From: Cantharellus purpuraceus | Lineage: Eukaryota; Basidiomycota; Agaricomycetes; Cantharellales; Hydnaceae | Direction of reading: 5' to 3' | Length of the DNA stretch: 64,000 nucleotides | Assembly: GCA_025174535.1 (NCBI GenBank) | Contig: JALBUN010000048.1 | Coordinates: 868,001-932,000 of the forward strand | Shown here: piece after piece, positions 24,995 through 35,644 of the stretch | Layout: every line of letters begins with the position of its first letter | Position numbering within the stretch: the stretch's first letter is position 1 | Program-made: the position numbers and the translations under genes | Notes under the pieces: generated by a model | Seen by the model: the letters and a program-made list of their open reading frames with translations, nothing else | What the model was told of the DNA's origin: nothing | The model's database searches: none

Positions 24995-25277
24995 TGGCAA
25001 ACACGAACAACGCATGTGCTCACTGTTTTATTAGTTGTAACATGTATTATAGCCTACAATGATCTCACATTGAACACCGAATCATTGACCGCACCATCTT
25101 GAAGTAGACTGTACATCTATATTAAATAGTCCACTAATCCACATGCAGAAAGGAAAATGTGGTACTGCAAGGACTCATCATGAAAAAAGCTCTCAAAATG
25201 TCGTGACCGACCATAGCGGAGGCCCAGATGAGCAGCGGCACATTATCGAGTGCAGCTGCGAACAAATGAACCATAGT

Positions 25278-27623
25278 TCATCGCCGGCTGAAAAACCCCT
25301 TACCAGCAGCCCGCTGTGGCTGGGGTTGTTGTTGCGGCGGCGTCGGCCCATTGGCATATCCGGGAGGTATACCGTATGCAAAGTTCCCAGGTGGGGCATT
25401 CATACTAGCAGGTCCAGGGTGCGGGTATTGTGCGACCGTCATTGCACGCATAGAATCTCCCATCATGGGCTGGGGAGGGTAGCCGGGGTTCTGCTGAGGT
25501 GGTCCGCTGGGGGGGGGAGGTTGAGCATTCATCTGTCGTCCACGTCCTACCGGCGGATATGAGGGCTGCTGCTGCTGCATGTTGAATTGAGATACGGGGC
25601 GCGGGCGCGGCTGCGGCTGCTGCCCCCGAAGAGACTGGGATGGAGGCGGTTGTTGAGGCGGCTGTGACCGTCCGGGGCGGGGGTGGGACTGGGATGGGGG
25701 CGGTTGTTGAGGCGGCTGTGGGGACCGTCCAGGACGAGGCCGGGACTGGGGTTGGGTAGGAGGTGAGGGTGGGAGGGATGGCATGGAGGATTGATCAGGG
25801 GCTGAAGAAGGGCGAGGCGGCCCTGAGGGCGGCGATGAAGACCGTGATGTGAACGCATTTAGCTTGGCGCGTAGCCCGGTGGGGGATGCACCCTGTGGAG
25901 CTGCAGACACATAATATTAGTTATCTGTCAACGGAAGGCACGGAGCGGAATATGTCTGACCCTGTGGTGGTGGTGGTGCAAGCGTAGCGGACCCAGCAGA
26001 TGGCTGTTTCCTGCTCTGCTTACTCGACTTGGTTGACTTTGACGGCTCGGGGTCTGAGGGTTCTGACGGTGCCTGTGCATGCCGGCCAGATGTCGCAGGT
26101 GGCTTTGCGTTTTTTAATTTATTCGATTTTGGTTCTAGCTCGGGCATGGAAATCTTACTCAAATGGATAGTAAGGGTATTTGGTGGTTGGTATGTCGGGG
26201 CCGACGGCGTGGGGCGATCATCTAGATTGATCACGCGCGGTCCCTTTCCCTTTCCTTTACCAGCATCCGCATCAAAGGACATGTCCACGTATTGATGAAG
26301 TTCTTCGTCATCGTCATATCCACCCGCTTTATATCGTGTGCGTTTAGTTGCTTCGGCAACCTGCACAACTTTGGAAACACAGGATGGAGTGAGAGAGCGC
26401 AAGGTAATGAACAGTAACGTGTCGTCCTGATATTGACGTTTATGATCAGGTAAATATGATGGAGGAGAGGAATTGGAGTCAAATGATGATGATGGAAAGG
26501 GAAAGAACTGACATTGAGAAGTGAGACGCAATGTCGAACGTACTCTTCGACATCACCAGTTTCACCTATCACGACCTCGTTCACCGCACGCTGACCAGAC
26601 AGTCAATAAATACCCTTGGCACAGGCGGAGACGTAAGGTGTAATACTGACTTGCTCCTTAGCTTGCAGGATCGCGATCTGGTCCTCGTGCCATCCTTCTG
26701 GTTTGGGGGGAGGAGGTGGAGGAGGTGCGGCTGCTGTTAGCGGTACGTTTGCAACAGTGGATGGGGTATCGTTTGATTTCGTGCGCAGTTGCTCCGAGTA
26801 GTCGCCAAACGTCAACAGGCTAGTCAACAATACAATCTCAAGACCTATCCACAAACGGTATGGGTATCCAAAAACAAAGTCAAACCACGGGCGTTGATCA
26901 TCGTGCTCACCCTTGCGGTCCTCAATGTCAAAGCTACAGCGCGACGATGAGCATAGAGATATCGGCCGGCTCAAAGACCACCCCCACCAATACTGACTCA
27001 CCGGTTGAGATTATAATCGAGGATCTGGACGGCAGCCGTCTTGATCTTGCCGCTGGGCTCCTTCGTGACGGCGACGAGCACAGGGGGGTCGGGTTTCCGA
27101 ATCATGTAGCACGCCTCGCGCTTCCACTCATAGTCGTGCCTAGCAAGTACAACCCATGTTCAACAAGGGTCCCAGTCAGCCATAATACGCGCGACACGCA
27201 CTCTTCCCATTTGAAGGCCCATTTGAATGTCCTGCAGGGGGGGGGGGCCTTCAGCGTCCTGGGATAGGTGGATGTGTGCTCGTGGGGTGCTTACAATGTT
27301 CCCTTGAAGGTTAGGGGCACTGTCGCGGACGGGTTGTGCAGCTCGATGACCTTCTCTTTGCTTGTCGCAGCAGGCGCAGCGGCGGTGGCTAGTATGGATT
27401 CAGAGAGGGGTTCTAGAGCAAGCTGCATGCTTCAGTACAGACTACAACAGTGATGTCCCTCTGCTTGCGCACCGGAGAGAGAGAAGAGGTATGTTCTGGC
27501 ATCATTAGGCACAAAGCGCTTTCTGTAGTGGACAGTGCCTGAGGGATCGACCAAGTCAGTAGCACCGGGCTCTATCTTGCTTGGCTCAAGATTGAGAGTG
27601 AAGAGATTCTTGTCTAACGCCAT
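25278..27623 (-). CDS. Conserved fungal protein of unknown function with Pro/Gln-rich tail
   Basis: I do not recognise a named family. The start MALDKNLFTLNLEPSKIEPG is followed by about eight short exons that join in frame into a compact N-terminal domain of about 200 residues: GTVHYRKRFVP, ATAAAPAATSKEKVIELHNP, TFKWAFKWEEHDYEWKREAC, RKPDPPVLVAVTKEPSGKIK and VQILDYNLNRFDIEDRKGLE. Alternating hydrophobic residues suggest a beta-rich fold. After this follow LLTSLLTFGDYSEQLR, a proline run, EEYVRHCVSLL, a basic/acidic linker and a long tail with repeated PPQQPPPSQS-like units (25600-25760), ending KGFFSRR. The tail exon joins at 25910 through a branch site CTAAT and acceptor TGCAG. One acceptor is preceded by an 11-C run (27237-27247). 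No signal peptide or membrane segment. Confidence 0.78.
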
Positions 27624-27951
27624 GATGTAGGGTATGGAAGATGACGGAGAGATCAAACAGGCATGTGCGTGTGGACGTCGAACCCACTACCGCAGCGTGG
27701 GGCAGTGTGATGCTCCGCCGCCTGCCATGTCGCACTGCCAAACAGACGCCATAGATCCGGGTGTATATTTCGCTTCCCACTGCATCACCGTGCCTGGGTA
27801 TAACATTTGTCTCTTTTTGTAACGACTGAACAGGTATGTCACTGTCTCAGACAGTGTTTTGCACAACCAAAGAAGAAAAAGAGCGACGAATCCGAGCAAG
27901 GGAATACCAAAAAAGTTGAATCATAAAAGTCGAATCACGTAAAGTCAAATC
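27624..27951. promoter_or_regulatory. Presumed promoter of the unknown gene and 3' region of GH45
   Basis: 328 bp between the start of the Pro/Gln-rich protein gene and the stop of the GH45 gene, both on the minus strand. No coding potential or clear motif was found. Confidence 0.35.
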
Positions 27952-28832
27952 TCAAGGCGCAGTACCTGGAAAACGAGCGTCAGCAATGCTCTTCGGTGGT
28001 CCCTGGGAGCACATACCTTTGTTCCCGCAGCCTACAGCGGGCCAGTTCGCTGTACTTTCACCAGCGAGACACGCTCCATTCCAGAGGGACTGCTCGTCAG
28101 ACCCGGACCACTGAGAGCATGGCACTTCAGTGTAATGTCCTGTCAATGCTCCGCGGTCTAGTCACAGCGGTCTCCGTCAGACAAAAGTCAAATGCCAGCA
28201 ACAAGACACGACGCACTAGCAGGGAAGAAAGCAGCGGAAGCCCCCGAGTCCTGGCACAAGTCGAAATGGGCGGACATTCCGTGCGCGTTGAGCCGGTTCG
28301 CCTGCGTCTGTCCACACCACTCGTTATTGGACCCCCCGGGGCACAAGTCCGTGATTTTGACGACAATAGTCTTCCAGTTGGTAGAGAACGACGGCGTGTA
28401 GGGATCGCTGCTCCCCGTGATTGCGAAGCAGCGCCCGCACGCGTCACCCGCACCTTGGCCTCCTGCAGCGCCGAACGAGAGCTGGTTCATGGCTGCCGTG
28501 TAGCCAGAAGCAGCGTGTCCGCAGGCCGGGGTGCTGCATCCAGTATACACAGTAAAGGACGCGTTGCCCGACGGATTCTGGACATAGCCACCTGCGGCGG
28601 TGGGTAAGGCGTCGTTTGTGGTGCTGGCTTTGGTGCTGGCTTTGGTACTGGGGGAATGACTGTGCGTGGCCTTATTCGTGGTAGTGGGCGTGGTATAGGG
28701 GACGGAACTGGGTAGGGCACTCGGGGTGGAACTGGTTGTCTTGCTGAAACCACCATGGGGGCGGTGGCGACATTTCTCTGCCAACGATGCAAGCGGTGCA
28801 GCAGCGAGTGCGTAGACAAAGAGTTTCCACAT
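27952..28832 (-). CDS. Secreted endoglucanase, GH45 subfamily C type
   Basis: Extracellular beta-1,4-glucanase acting on cellulose or related glucans. The start MWKLFVYALAAAPLASLA is a good signal peptide. A Ser/Thr/Pro-rich stretch follows (about 28600-28755). The catalytic double-psi barrel begins with GGYVQNPSGNASFTVYTGC, then GDACGRCFAITG, VVKITDLCP (conserved Asp), WCGQTQANRLNAHG, HFDLCQDSG, and after an intron CSQWSGSDEQSLWNGACLAG. A last small intron (about 27965-28016) gives the ending CGNKGTAP, as in white-rot Cel45A. The many cysteines fit a disulphide-rich secreted enzyme. No cellulose-binding module is present although a linker precedes the domain. It lies at the edge of the GC-rich block and is the only clear secreted carbohydrate enzyme in the window. 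Confidence 0.92.
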
Positions 28833-29556
28833 GGCCAGGTAAAGCGGAAGATGGGATTGTTGGTTCAAAACCAGGCCGAGCCGCAACGTCTTTTATACCT
28901 TGGACAAGACTGCCATTTACGCAGATATGATGGTCATAAACGAAGCGGACATCTCAGAATAAGGTGCGGCGTCAAGAGCGGTAGGTTAATCAGAGAATGT
29001 TGCAGAGCACGTTGAATTTTTTTTAGACTGTCGTCCAGCCAAGCTTAAGCCAGATAGTCCGGTAAAAATACCGAGGTGAGCCCGTCTTCACAAAAGGGAA
29101 CTAGTCGGCCAGCCAATTTGTGCCAGACAAGCTACTGCAGCGAGAAAAACAGCAAGGTTCATATGGTAACGCATCAGCAATTAGCTCGAGACAAGAAGGG
29201 GTATCCAAGTCAACGCCGGGCAGGAAGCCGGGACAACTGCGCCATATACGCCAAGCTGGCACTGGAATGGAAGCAGCCTTTGGTTTCGGCAAACGGAAGA
29301 TCATCGAGAAGGGTAGAAGACGATGCCGTTCAGATGCAAGTCACAGGATCACTCATCCATGAGGATGAGGCATGGGGAGTCGCTGCGCACTACGTCTCCT
29401 CCGTGTCTTGCAGGCAAGGGAATGCTAGAGTATGCAGCAAAGTGTGGCAATACGAATAAACGCTAGACTATACCTGATTGCATCGAATAAAAATAAAAAT
29501 CCAAGATTATACACACGCACTAAGCACACACCTGACGAACAAAATGTTACGACTCT
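28833..29556. other. Intergenic region upstream of GH45
   Basis: 724 bp. The part next to 28832 is the GH45 promoter. A 127-residue open frame at 29076-29459 has no recognisable domain and is not called. The far end is the 3' region of the OHCU decarboxylase gene. Confidence 0.45.
28891..28897 (-). promoter_or_regulatory. TATA box of the GH45 gene
   Basis: On the minus strand the sequence reads AGGTATAAAAG, a near-ideal TATA box, about 60 bp before the start codon. This fits a strongly induced secreted enzyme. The call rests on motif and position only. Confidence 0.6.
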
Positions 29557-30168
29557 TCACACTGCACCCAGCGCACGCAGCCTACTCTGGGCAATCCTCC
29601 CAACATCCACGACAGCGCGATCCAACTCCTCCGTCCACGCCTTGCCCCCCACCTCAACAGGCGCAGCGTCCTCACCACCACCTCCATCGCCCTCCTCCGC
29701 CGACACCCCGAGCACCCCCTCCATCTCGTCCCCGATCTCCGCCCTCGACCGCCCATTAACAAACGTCACGTACCGCAGCCCCGGGTACCGCCGCTCGTAC
29801 AGCGCGTTGAGGACCGCCAGGCGCGCCAGGACGGCGGGGGGCGTGGCGCTGGCGGCCTGCTCCTGCTGGCTGAGATGGGAGAGATGGGCGACTTGGCCGA
29901 TGCGCGGGTGCGCGGCGATGAATGTGGCCTTGGCGGGGGGGTCCCAGGCGGCAATGGCGGCGACGGCGAGGTCGACGAGGGAGGCATACGTGGTGGGCGG
30001 TGCCGGCGAGGATGGGGACGGGGACTGGAATTGCGCGGAGAGTTGGGGGACGAGCTTGGAGAGGAGGATGGGGGAGGATTCGAATAGCGTTGACATGGCT
30101 GTAGCTAGTGGCGAGTCGGGCGTCGCAGGAGAAGACAGGAGCTCTGGCAAGGGAGGCAGCGTCGCCAT
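29557..30168 (-). CDS. OHCU decarboxylase-like protein (urate catabolism)
   Basis: Predicted 2-oxo-4-hydroxy-4-carboxy-5-ureidoimidazoline decarboxylase, which completes conversion of urate to S-allantoin after uricase and HIU hydrolase. Single exon, 203 codons. Family signatures are the catalytic-site AAHPRIG, the following LSHLSQQEQAA, and YERRYPGLRYVTFVNGRSR followed by acidic residues. An N-terminal LPPLPELLSSPATPDSPLATAMSTLF-like segment, recorded here in part, resembles the usual start of the fold (MATLPPLPELL). The C-terminus ALGAV is not a peroxisomal targeting signal. The gene is strongly GC-rich, which explains long false frames on the other strand. It is divergent from the makorin gene with only 70 bp between starts. 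Confidence 0.85.
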   Translation of the reverse strand: MATLPPLPELLSSPATPDSPLATAMSTLFESSPILLSKLVPQLSAQFQSPSPSSPAPPTTYASLVDLAVAAIAAWDPPAKATFIAAHPRIGQVAHLSHLSQQEQAASATPPAVLARLAVLNALYERRYPGLRYVTFVNGRSRAEIGDEMEGVLGVSAEEGDGGGGEDAAPVEVGGKAWTEELDRAVVDVGRIAQSRLRALGAV

Positions 30169-30238
30169 TGCCAGAATTGAAACACCGACTACGCGTGACG
30201 CGGTGGACCAACGAGAACGGTATTAAGGACCACGACCG
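30169..30238. promoter_or_regulatory. 70-bp divergent promoter OHCU / makorin
   Basis: Only 70 bp separate the two divergent start codons. No TATA box is visible. Transcripts must start inside this short gap or overlap the neighbouring coding region. Inferred from position. Confidence 0.4.
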
Positions 30239-31875
30239 ATGCCCAGACCAGACGTGTCCCCGCGCCCCGTCTGTCGCTATTACAACACGACCACCCGCGG
30301 ATGCTTGGAAGGTGCAAAGTGTCGCTACCTCCACGGCGACCCCGCCGTGCAGAAATATGCCCCTGTGCGTCCCTTATTGTACATGCCCGTCTTGCGCTTT
30401 GCTGAACCGTTTCCTGTGATAGTACGAGGAGAACAAACGGTGTAGGTTCTTTGATGCGGGGTACTGCAAGCGCGGGCACGAGTGTTGGTATCGGCACGTT
30501 GATCCTCGCGAGGGGGGCGCAGATGTGGCGGCCGGCGTGGCGGGGGAGGCGTCGCAGGCGAAATGTGCCGCGGAGAGCGAGCAAGACGCCTCTTGTGGCA
30601 TCTGTTTCGAGGAACGGCCAGCGTTGTACGGCCTGCTCAGTGCGTGTCTATCTACACAACGCTTGGCGTGCATCCTCTCATCTCCACCCTCCCAGGCGGC
30701 TGCTCTCACGCCTTTTGTCTCACGGTTCGTCTCCCCCTCTCACACGACGCATGGGCCCTGACGTCCATCTCCCCAGTGTATCCGCAGATGGCGCGATCCC
30801 GAGGGCAAAGATACCGACATGACATACTCTGGCATGCACAAGACGTGCCCCATGTGCCGTCTACGCACGCAGTTTATCGTGCCGTCGAGTCGCTTTTACA
30901 TGCAAGAGGACCCGCGGAAGGCAGAGGCCATAGACCGGTACAAGCAAAGCATGGCGCGTGTGCCGTGTCGGTGAGCCGTACGGTCCCGTCAGCGATGTTG
31001 GGCTGATGGCGTTGGCCACAGGTACTTTGTCAAGTCCAGGCCGACCAAACGCTTCTGTCCCTTTGGTAAACCTCTTTTACGATTCACGCTGTGCCCCCGT
31101 CACTCACTGTACGACGCAAAGGACGTGACTGCTTTTACCAACACGCCAATCCCGACGGGACACGCTACGAGTTCGCCGAAGGCGTAAACACAATGATGAC
31201 GGTTTGCGTATTAACAACACCTGACAGTCCACCGTGCTCACACACTCAACTCCCAGCAATGGCGCGGTCGCCGCAGAGGCACCCACCCCGCCCTGCACCT
31301 TCAAGACCCCCTCCAGGCCGCGCTCGAAGTGCTCGAAGGCTTCGCAGAGACCCTCTCCGCTGACGATTCGGGTGTCAGTCCCCCCACAGCCTCTTGATTC
31401 CGATTGCGGTGGCTAACGCGCCCCATGACGTGTCCCGTCTTTTCGCTTTGAATTTTTCTTGCTGCAGACCCGCCGCGCCCTGATTGACATGCACGTGCGC
31501 GATATGCTGCGCATCATGGGGGACGTGCCGGCGTTGGTGACATTGCAGCAGCTGGAGATGATGGCGGGACCGCACGAGGATGGGAATGGGGACGGGGGTG
31601 GGCATGAGGAGACGCCGCCGCCGTCGGATGCTCGCGATGCAGCAGACGAGGCGCCAGATGTGGCGGCCAGGGAGACTGCATCTGCTAATGTGTCCCGGCC
31701 GACGACACCACCAACGTTGCCGTCGCCTGGCCGGGATTCTTCCTACGGGTCGCAGGATCCGCGCGAGCCGCAGAGTACGTACCGCGTGGGGCAGTTGACG
31801 AGCGGCGACTTTGCGTGGATGATGGGGGAGGAACAGCGCGCCGAGTCGAGCGAACAGGAGGGGTGTGACGGGTGA
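30239..31875 (+). CDS. Makorin-type E3 ubiquitin ligase (CCCH-RING-CCCH)
   Basis: Predicted RNA-binding ubiquitin ligase. Two N-terminal CCCH fingers are seen: CRYYNTTTRGCLEGAKC...H and CRFFDAGYCKRGHEC...H. They are followed by a RING domain split by introns: CGICFEE, then GGCSHAFCLTCIRRW and KTCPMCR. A third CCCH finger follows (RFCPFGRDCFYQH, then ANPDGTRYEF). This order is the makorin layout. The C-terminal part has a helical segment ALIDMHVRDMLRIMGDV and an acidic, disordered tail. About seven exons join in frame, for example APYEENKRCRFF across the first intron (acceptor ending GATAG at 30420). It converges on the phosphatase gene with 93 bp between stops. Confidence 0.88.
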
Positions 31876-31968
31876 ATGGAACAATATTCACGCAAGAGTA
31901 GACTCTGTGTATCAACTAGTTTTGGTATAGACGATGTCATGAGAGTGTGCGGCATGTAATGGCTATGT

Positions 31969-32759
31969 CTACTTTTCGCTACAAATCATATCATCCTCTT
32001 CGCGCACCACCTCCTCATACTGCTCGAGCTGGCGGCGAAACCCGCGGTTGGGGAGCACCGCGGGGCGGGTGGCTCTGATGTGGCTGAGGGCGTCGGCGGT
32101 GGACATGTTGTGGGTGGCGATGAGGTAGGCGGCGACGATGGTGGGGCTGCGGGATATCCCTTTGAAGCAGTGGACCTGGATTAGGGGGGGCAGGGTTATA
32201 TAGGGCATCGCACCGGTGAGAGGGAAAACACACAAACCAGAACACGTGCGCTCTCGTCCCCGAGCGCGGCGTCGATAAATTCACGCGCGGCGGGGAAATG
32301 GGAGACTATATCCGCGGAGGGGAGATCGGGGAGCGGAATGTGCAGCGTCCTCAGCGAGGGCGTGGGCGGGGGCGTGCATGCGTCTGGCCAGGACGCCGGT
32401 GCAGGCGTCACGGTGGACGCCACGGCAAGGGAGAGAACGGGGGCGGCGGGGACGCGGGCGGGGAAGGCGAATACGTGCTCCATGACGCTGATGACGTGCG
32501 TGATGCGCAGGGCGCGGAGGGCGGCGGGGTCGAGGGCCGTGAAGATGTCCGAGATGAAGAGGCGGGGCAGCACCTGCGATGCGGAGCCCTCGGGGCGGTC
32601 GGCGGGCGGCGAGCGGGGCGGAGCCTGTGCCAGGACGGCGCGGAGGAGCAAGCTGGGAGCGCGGGGCGGGGGCGGGAGGGGGACTGCCTTTTGCGCTGGC
32701 TCTGCGTCGACAGGGACGTCTTGCCCGCCGTCGGGACCGCGGTGAACAGCCGTGGACAT
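31969..32759 (-). CDS. Dual-specificity protein phosphatase
   Basis: Cysteine-based phosphatase that removes phosphate from Tyr and Ser/Thr. The P-loop VHCFKGISRSPTIVAAYL has the catalytic HCx5R motif and follows LPDLPSADIVSHF with the general-acid Asp region. The upstream LPRLFISDIFTALDPAALRA and ITHVISVMEH segments are the usual start of the domain. The C-terminal half holds ALSHIRATRPAVLPNRGFRRQ. One intron falls exactly before the P-loop (donor after VLV, acceptor CCAG). The first 60 residues are Pro/Ala-rich and probably unstructured. A specific substrate (MAP kinase or other) cannot be inferred. Confidence 0.9.
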
Positions 32760-35644
32760 GGATGGGGTTTCTCTCTCTGTCTGCGTGTGGGACTAACGTG
32801 CTGGACGCTGGACACGACGAAAGAGAGCAATGCGACGGGAGGCGCCGCCGCTCCTTGGGTGGGACCGGGCCCAGGCTATGAGAACCTGGCACCATACATT
32901 CCTACCTGATGACAAATCAGGATCAGGCGGATGCCAGTGTAGTAGACAACGCGCCTTGTCAGCATCTGCCCTCCACGGCACCTCATCCCCATGCACAACA
33001 CCGTGGGACATCTCCCAAAGGCAAGCACTCGCACAGCCACAAGTATACCCTCCCGTTCATGAAAAGAAGACGACGGCACCCATCATGATCCCGCCCCCAG
33101 AATCCGGCGACCCAACTTTGACGGCTCGGACGGCGGTGTGCGGTCTTCAATGCTCTCGTGATCACAGGCATCATTCTACAGGCACCCATATCGATCATCC
33201 AGGGAGTTCTCAATTGAGGATTTCCCACATCCTCGAGATCTCAGACTACTAGTTCACCAACCCGATCACAACGGGAATAAAGGCCATGTCTATTGTGCTG
33301 TGCTGTGAATTGGATATATACGCCTGCCGTCTCTAATATAGTGTGATGGCAGGCTTGAATATTGCGATCATCACCACAGTGACATGACTCTTATGTGTGC
33401 AGCTCCACTAATATTCCCCTGTCCCCTCATTCGTCAGAGCAACGACATTGGCATTATACCTGGACAAGCCAACGACCCTTCCTGTCACCATGCGCCGCAC
33501 GGCCAAACGAGCAACAAGTCCCCTTCCAAGGGGGTCCGTTCGCCGTCCGTGTCAAACCAGCAACACGCTTACCCGCCTCCGGCTCATCCCAACTGCCTTG
33601 ATTATATATACCGTATGACACCAAGGCCGAGATACCACGTGCGCGCGGGGGAGCGGGACATGACGGAACGCTCCGGGCTCCGGGCTCGGGGGTGTGCAGG
33701 TTGGGGGTGGCATGTTGCCACCCTGACCCTGGGCCCGAAAGCCAAAGTCCTTGTGCCCCGCAGGCGGGTGCAGGTGCGGGGGTGGTACATTGCACCAACC
33801 TGACCCTGGGCCTAAAAGCCAAAGCCCTTGTGCCCCACAGGTGGGGGTTGATGTTGATTTTCCAATTTTTCTTCTCCCCCCTTTACACGCGTGATGCCGA
33901 GGCGACAAGTTGCGGGTTTGTGCGTGCAACGAGTCTAGGCACGAGTGATGTCGACGAGCCTGTGGCGCGCTCCCAAAGGCAATACCCACCAAGGCCATCA
34001 AAGATAGCAGGCAAAAGGCGAAAAGCAAACTAACCAAGCCCAGCCACGCTCACCCCATCCATCATCACAGCACCCAAACAGCATCGCATGCCATTCTCGA
34101 GGGGCCCGAGGATGACACCTCCGCACACGCGTAACGTCACACCGTCACACGACCGACCCGAAACGCGCTTCCGCCATCACGACACGTCACGCGTCACGCA
34201 TCACCGCCAGACAGGGCCCACTAGAAGAGACGTGCGGGATGGCTATGCGATGCAGTTTTGTGTGGTTGGCAGTGGCACTTGACTTTGGCCCCTAGATGCG
34301 ATGCGATAGGGAGTTTGGTGGAGTGGTGGTGGGCTTTTGATGCCATTTATGGGTTGGTGTTGTGGCTGTTTTGTGAGTTGGGTTGCGGGGGGTGCCAGGC
34401 GTTCAGTCGATGGATGGGGTGTTTCGGTGGCAGTGGGTGCGGTGTTTTTGGTGGTGTTTACCGGATCTGCCAGCGTGTCTGTGTCTGTGTCCAACGAGCA
34501 TGATCAAATGGGAGTAGGACGCGAAGCATGTAGCGTGACAGGCTTGAAATGACATATCAAAGGGGAGCCGTGCCAATCTTGCCAAGCCCCCGCGTCTATA
34601 TAGAATCTATTAAGATGGCGTGCCTGAGATCCCGAGGGGCTATATATAGCGTTACTGCAAACTCCATGTCTGCTTTAACTATACAGATGACCATCGCCTG
34701 CTACGCCTAACAACATCAGGATGATGCGTTGATGCATCGGACAGAACCGTCGAACAAAAGAGCACAATAGAATATATACCACACCCCGATGACATCTCTT
34801 CTCAGCGGCCTCAATAGAAACGCTTAACGCGCATGCCCGTACGCCAAATGAATCACTACGTAACGCACACGACCCAATTGGGCTCTGAAACGCTCATTGA
34901 ATACAACAAGCCAGCTCCCAAAAACAGTCTGCGCAACAGATGCAATACATCCAATACGGCCTAGCTACCTCTCACGCCCCGCATCCCGCTGATGGCACAC
35001 CCAAGCACCCCTTGACCGCCTCGCACTCGACATCACAATGCACCAACTCAATACAAACTTGCCGTAGCGCACACAAAGAATACGGACCCCGTCCGACTAA
35101 AGTATACGCTCTCATTGGCTGATGGTAGTATTGTAAAAAAGGTAGTGCAGTATGCAGTGTGCAAGTCTGGAGTCTGAAGTGGCAGTAAGTGGTGTACAAG
35201 GGAATTGCTGTACAAGAAAATGGAAATGGGGGGTCAAGATGAAACACAAAGCGAATTGAAGCGAACAACGCAAACATGGGAGGCCTGGTAAGTCGGTGCG
35301 AACGAGGAACGGAAACCGACGGTCGACGATGCGTAGTACAGTACACGAAGGGACAAACGGTGAGACGGCGGATGGAGAGCGTAGCCTCGGGGAGACGGCC
35401 CCAGCGTGAAACTATCAGCGCAGCCCGTCAATGAGAGAGAAAAGTGTATGGCGTGTAGGGAGGGTGTGTGAGTAGAGGATTCTTCTAGGTATTGAAGCGC
35501 GAGCCGTGCGATATCCCGCGCAAACGACCACCAGAGCGCGCGCGTCACGTCTCATGCGTGTGTATCGCGTTTCGTTTTTTGAGTGCACCGGATACGCCAA
35601 GTGCAATAATGATCCATCGAACGCATGTGCCCTCCCCCCCCTCT
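32760..35644. other. Intergenic region without supported gene
   Basis: 2.9 kb, GC-rich at its left side. It holds the phosphatase promoter, one two-copy 77-bp repeat, a short GTGTCT microsatellite near 34475 and the 3' region of the next gene. Open frames up to 161 residues occur on both strands, mostly because of the GC-rich composition; none has a family motif. Confidence 0.45.
33692..33842. repeat. Two-copy tandem repeat, period 77 bp
   Basis: The block around CTGACCCTGGGCC at 33723 recurs at 33800. Both copies continue with AAAGCCAAAG, CCTTGTGCCCC and CAGG. The copies differ by about 10 scattered substitutions. Open frames running through it on the minus strand repeat the same peptide, which is a by-product of the period not being coding. 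Confidence 0.8.

Noticed and set aside
29076..29459. 127-codon frame upstream of the GH45 gene
   Set aside because: No motif, in the promoter region, and no splice partners.
29756..30334. Minus-strand frame over the OHCU and makorin starts
   Set aside because: Arg/Ala/Pro-rich composition and overlap with two well-supported genes in other frames.
32281..32909. Frames of about 200 codons on both strands over the phosphatase
   Set aside because: The HCx5R phosphatase frame explains the region; the others are compositional.
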